A stretch of 56,720 bases of DNA, taken from Acidobacteriota bacterium (GTDB lineage: Bacteria > Acidobacteriota > Holophagae > Holophagales > Holophagaceae). Within the stretch, counting starts at the first letter, position 1. Every line of letters starts with the position of its first letter. Shown piece by piece: positions 54,857 to 56,720 of the stretch. Made by a program: the position numbers and the translations under genes. The notes below the pieces were generated by a model. It saw only the letters and a program-made list of their open reading frames with translations. It searched no databases and was not told the origin of the DNA. The stretch spans positions 1 to 56,720 of the forward strand of contig JAJZQW010000005.1 of the NCBI GenBank assembly GCA_021802985.1, written 5' to 3'.

Positions 54857-56230
54857 ATGGCCCGAGTGCTGGTGGTGGATGACAGCAAGGAGACCTGCGA
54901 GTTCCTGGAGGAACTCCTGGAGACCCTGGGCCTGGAGGTGGTCAAGGCCACCCACCCGGACAAGGCCATTGATCTGCTGCACAAGGAAGCCTTCGACCTG
55001 CTGCTGTCGGACATCAACCTGGAGGCCAAGAAGGATGGGCTGGACCTGCTGCGCGAAGCCAAGCCCCTCGGCGTGGACACCATCCTCCTTTCGGGCTTTG
55101 GAACCCTGGAAACGGCCATCGAGGCCGTCCGGGAGGGCGCCTTCGACTTCCTCAGCAAGCCCTGGAACAACGAGGAGCTGAAGGCCCTGGTGGCCCGCGC
55201 CTTGGCCCGGCGCCAGTCCAGCGGCCATGGGACGGAGAAGGCCGCCTCCCCCAAGGGGAAGCGCAGCCTGATGATCGGCTCCAGCCCGAAGATGATGGCC
55301 GTCTACAAGACCATCGCCAGCCTGCAGAACAGCCGTGCGACCGTACTCATCACCGGGGAGAGCGGCACGGGGAAAGAGCTGGTGGCCCGCAGCATCCACC
55401 TGTCCAGCGATCGCCGCGACCGGCCCTTCGTGGCCGTCAACTGCGGAGCCCTCACGGAAACCCTGCTCGAATCCGAACTGTTCGGCCACGTGAAGGGCTC
55501 CTTCACTGGGGCCGTGGGGGAGAAACCGGGCCTCTTCGAAGAGGCCTCCGGCGGCACCATCTTCCTGGACGAGATCGGCGAGACGAGCCCGAACTTCCAG
55601 GTGCGGCTGCTCCGGGTGCTCCAGGAGCAGGAGATCCGGCGGGTGGGGGGAAACCGCACCATCAAGGTGGATTCCCGCGTCATCGCGGCCACCAACCGGG
55701 ACCTGCAGCAGATGGTCAAGGCCGGCACCTTCCGGGAGGACCTCTACTACCGGCTGAGCGTGGTGGAGCTGGCTGTGCCGGCCCTGCGCGAGCGCCCCGA
55801 GGACATCCCGCCCCTCCTGGATCACTTCCTCTCCGAGTTCGCCCAGAAGGACCACCAGACCTACCACCTGCACCCGGAGACCCGGCGCGTGCTGGAGGAA
55901 TACTCCTGGCCCGGCAATGTGAGGGAGCTGGCCAACGCCGTGGAGAACCTCACCCAGCTGAGTCGCGGCCTGGAAATCACCGTGGATGACCTGCCGGCCA
56001 AGATCCAGGCCGATGTCCTGAAGCGGGCCCTCCGCCAGTCCGGCGGCAGCGACGAGGTTCCCACCCTGATCGAGGACTGGCCCTCCCTGGATGAGCTGGA
56101 ACGCCGTTACATCCAGATCCTGCTGGGTCGGCACCGGGAGAAGCAGCGCATCGCCGAGGTCCTCGGCGTGGATCGCACCACCCTCTACCGGAAGCTCAAG
56201 CGCTATGGCTTCCACGAGGGGGGGGAATAG
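54857..56230 (+). CDS. NtrC-family sigma-54-dependent response regulator
   Basis: A 457-residue regulator. A receiver (about 1-125, phospho-Asp52 in LLLSDINL) is joined to an AAA+ domain (Walker A GESGTGKE, Walker B GGTIFLDEIGE, arginine-finger region RLSVVELAVPALRER) and a Fis-type DNA-binding helix pair (RIAEVLGVDRTTLYRKLKRYG). The sigma-54-contact loop reads GSFTGA instead of GAFTGA. GGGAGGGG before the ATG at 54857 sets the start. No kinase gene is adjacent. A sigma-54-like promoter and a dyad lie just downstream, before the next gene. Confidence 0.95.
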   Translation: MARVLVVDDSKETCEFLEELLETLGLEVVKATHPDKAIDLLHKEAFDLLLSDINLEAKKDGLDLLREAKPLGVDTILLSGFGTLETAIEAVREGAFDFLSKPWNNEELKALVARALARRQSSGHGTEKAASPKGKRSLMIGSSPKMMAVYKTIASLQNSRATVLITGESGTGKELVARSIHLSSDRRDRPFVAVNCGALTETLLESELFGHVKGSFTGAVGEKPGLFEEASGGTIFLDEIGETSPNFQVRLLRVLQEQEIRRVGGNRTIKVDSRVIAATNRDLQQMVKAGTFREDLYYRLSVVELAVPALRERPEDIPPLLDHFLSEFAQKDHQTYHLHPETRRVLEEYSWPGNVRELANAVENLTQLSRGLEITVDDLPAKIQADVLKRALRQSGGSDEVPTLIEDWPSLDELERRYIQILLGRHREKQRIAEVLGVDRTTLYRKLKRYGFHEGGE

Positions 56231-56246
56231 GGGACGGGGTGGGACC

Positions 56247-56278
56247 GTCGCAGCCTGCCACAGGTTGCAGGATGCGAC
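56247..56278 (+). promoter_or_regulatory. Inverted repeat: enhancer-like site or terminator
   Basis: GTCGCAGCCTGC (56247-56258) and GCAGGATGCGAC (56267-56278) form a 12-bp inverted repeat with one mismatch and an 8-bp spacer. It lies roughly 100 bp upstream of the start site predicted from the sigma-54-like promoter, a usual enhancer distance. A short T-run follows (56283-56286), so it could instead terminate the regulator transcript. Confidence 0.5.
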
Positions 56279-56332
56279 AGGGTTTTGTAATGACCAAGAT
56301 CGTCAAGTCTTTTGGTTGGTTATTTTAAAAAA

Positions 56333-56348
56333 TGGCCCAAATCGTGCT
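56333..56348 (+). promoter_or_regulatory. Sigma-54-like -24/-12 promoter
   Basis: TGGCCCAAATCGTGCT has the GG and GC doublets 12 bases apart, as in TGGCACG-N4-TTGC, and matches most conserved positions. It lies 48 bp before the start of the Lys-rich gene and just after a sigma-54 activator gene. Confidence 0.5.
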
Positions 56349-56395
56349 GATGTGAAGCCTGATTCCGGCCGTGCCGGATACCCCAGGAGAACACC

Positions 56396-56720
56396 ATGAA
56401 GAAGCTTGCCGCGCTGCTCATCGCCGCTGCGTTGATCAGCCCCGTCTTCGCCACCGAGACCAAGAAGCCTGAGCCCAAGAAGGCCGAAAAGGTTGAGAAG
56501 AAGGTCGAGAAGAAGGCTGAGAAGAAAGAGACCAAGAAGCACGTCATGACCGCCGAGGAGAAGAAGGCTGAGGCCGCTCCCAAGGCTGAGAAGAAGGTCA
56601 AGAAGCACCACGTTGCCAAGAAGGCCGCGAAGAAGGCCGAGGCCGCTCCTGCCGAGAAGAAGGCCATGAACGCGGAAGAGAAGAAGGCCGAGAAGAAGGA
56701 AGCCAAGAAGGCTGAGAAGA
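56396..56720 (+). CDS. Exported Lys/Ala-rich repeat protein, 3' end beyond the window
   Basis: The frame opens with a good ribosome-binding site (AGGAGA) and runs off the right edge after 108 codons. A signal peptide MKKLAALLIAAALISPVFA is followed by an almost pure Lys/Ala/Glu chain with repeats such as KKAEKKVEKK, AEEKKAEAAP and KKHHVAKKAAKKAE. The mature part should be very basic and helical or disordered, in the periplasm or outside. Function is unknown; binding to DNA, phosphate groups, metal or cell-wall polymer are options. A sigma-54-like promoter precedes it. Confidence 0.75.
   Translation, partial: MKKLAALLIAAALISPVFATETKKPEPKKAEKVEKKVEKKAEKKETKKHVMTAEEKKAEAAPKAEKKVKKHHVAKKAAKKAEAAPAEKKAMNAEEKKAEKKEAKKAEK

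Noticed and set aside
56303..56720. Minus-strand Leu/Phe-rich frames opposite the Lys-rich gene
   Set aside because: Reverse reading of AAG-rich codons gives runs of Leu or Phe. The plus strand has a signal peptide and ribosome-binding site.

Overview
This is about 56.7 kb of GC-rich, tightly packed bacterial chromosome. Gene content suggests a strict or facultative anaerobe that respires and ferments: pyruvate and aryl-pyruvate oxidoreductases, an Nfn-type transhydrogenase, a molybdopterin oxidoreductase with a Rieske partner, three Fe-S-type Rrf2 regulators and B12 uptake. My best guess is a Geothrix/Holophaga-type member of the Acidobacteriota. This rests on overall resemblance and no search was run. 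No rRNA, tRNA, CRISPR array, transposase or prophage gene was seen.

Layout. (1) 1-1440: elongation factor P and a Crp/Fnr-family regulator. (2) 1526-9908, minus strand: a probable nine-gene operon read leftward from an Rrf2 regulator through a b-type cytochrome-like membrane protein, a NasA/NarB-like molybdoenzyme, a four-cluster ferredoxin subunit, a Tat-anchored Rieske protein, a small membrane protein and an HPP-family permease to HemY-like and MoeA cofactor genes. A YwiC-like gene lies just upstream. (3) 11191-24413: the 2-oxoacid oxidation block. It holds indolepyruvate oxidoreductase plus ADP-forming acyl-CoA synthetase, two more Rrf2 regulators, PFOR with a dihydroorotate-dehydrogenase-like partner, and a hemerythrin-NfnA-NfnB fusion. 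(4) 24567-39388: signalling kinases, moaA, a protease-TPR protein, recA, a glycosyltransferase and a cation/proton antiporter. A leader-peptide/terminator structure in front of a cut-off reading frame lies at 27784-28025. (5) 39395-44290: a cobalamin-riboswitch btuB-F-C-D operon. (6) 44353-56230: mtnP, rdgB, a ThiF/MoeB-like enzyme, a secreted 5'-nucleotidase, the xseB-ispA-dxs isoprenoid operon and an NtrC-type response regulator. (7) 56230-end: a possible sigma-54 promoter driving a secreted Lys/Ala-rich protein that runs off the window.

How the parts may work together. Oxidation of pyruvate and aryl-pyruvates would feed reduced carriers into Nfn to make NADPH, and acyl-CoA into ATP formation. 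The Rieske/molybdoenzyme operon looks like an anaerobic terminal reductase that carries its own heme and Mo-cofactor genes; nitrate or a similar oxyanion is the inferred substrate. Six sites close to TGTGA-N6-TCACA lie 54-91 bp before the starts of the Crp-like gene, all three rrf2 genes or their divergent partner, the ior operon and the Nfn fusion. The Crp-like protein carries the R-E-x3-R recognition helix that reads this sequence in CRP, so this may be one local electron-flow regulon.

A second theme is non-coding. Several gaps are filled, often right up to stop codons, by palindromic elements built from short phased repeats: heptamer CTGAGGA, nonamers CACAAARRA and CGCAGATGR, and octamer CCACGGAG.
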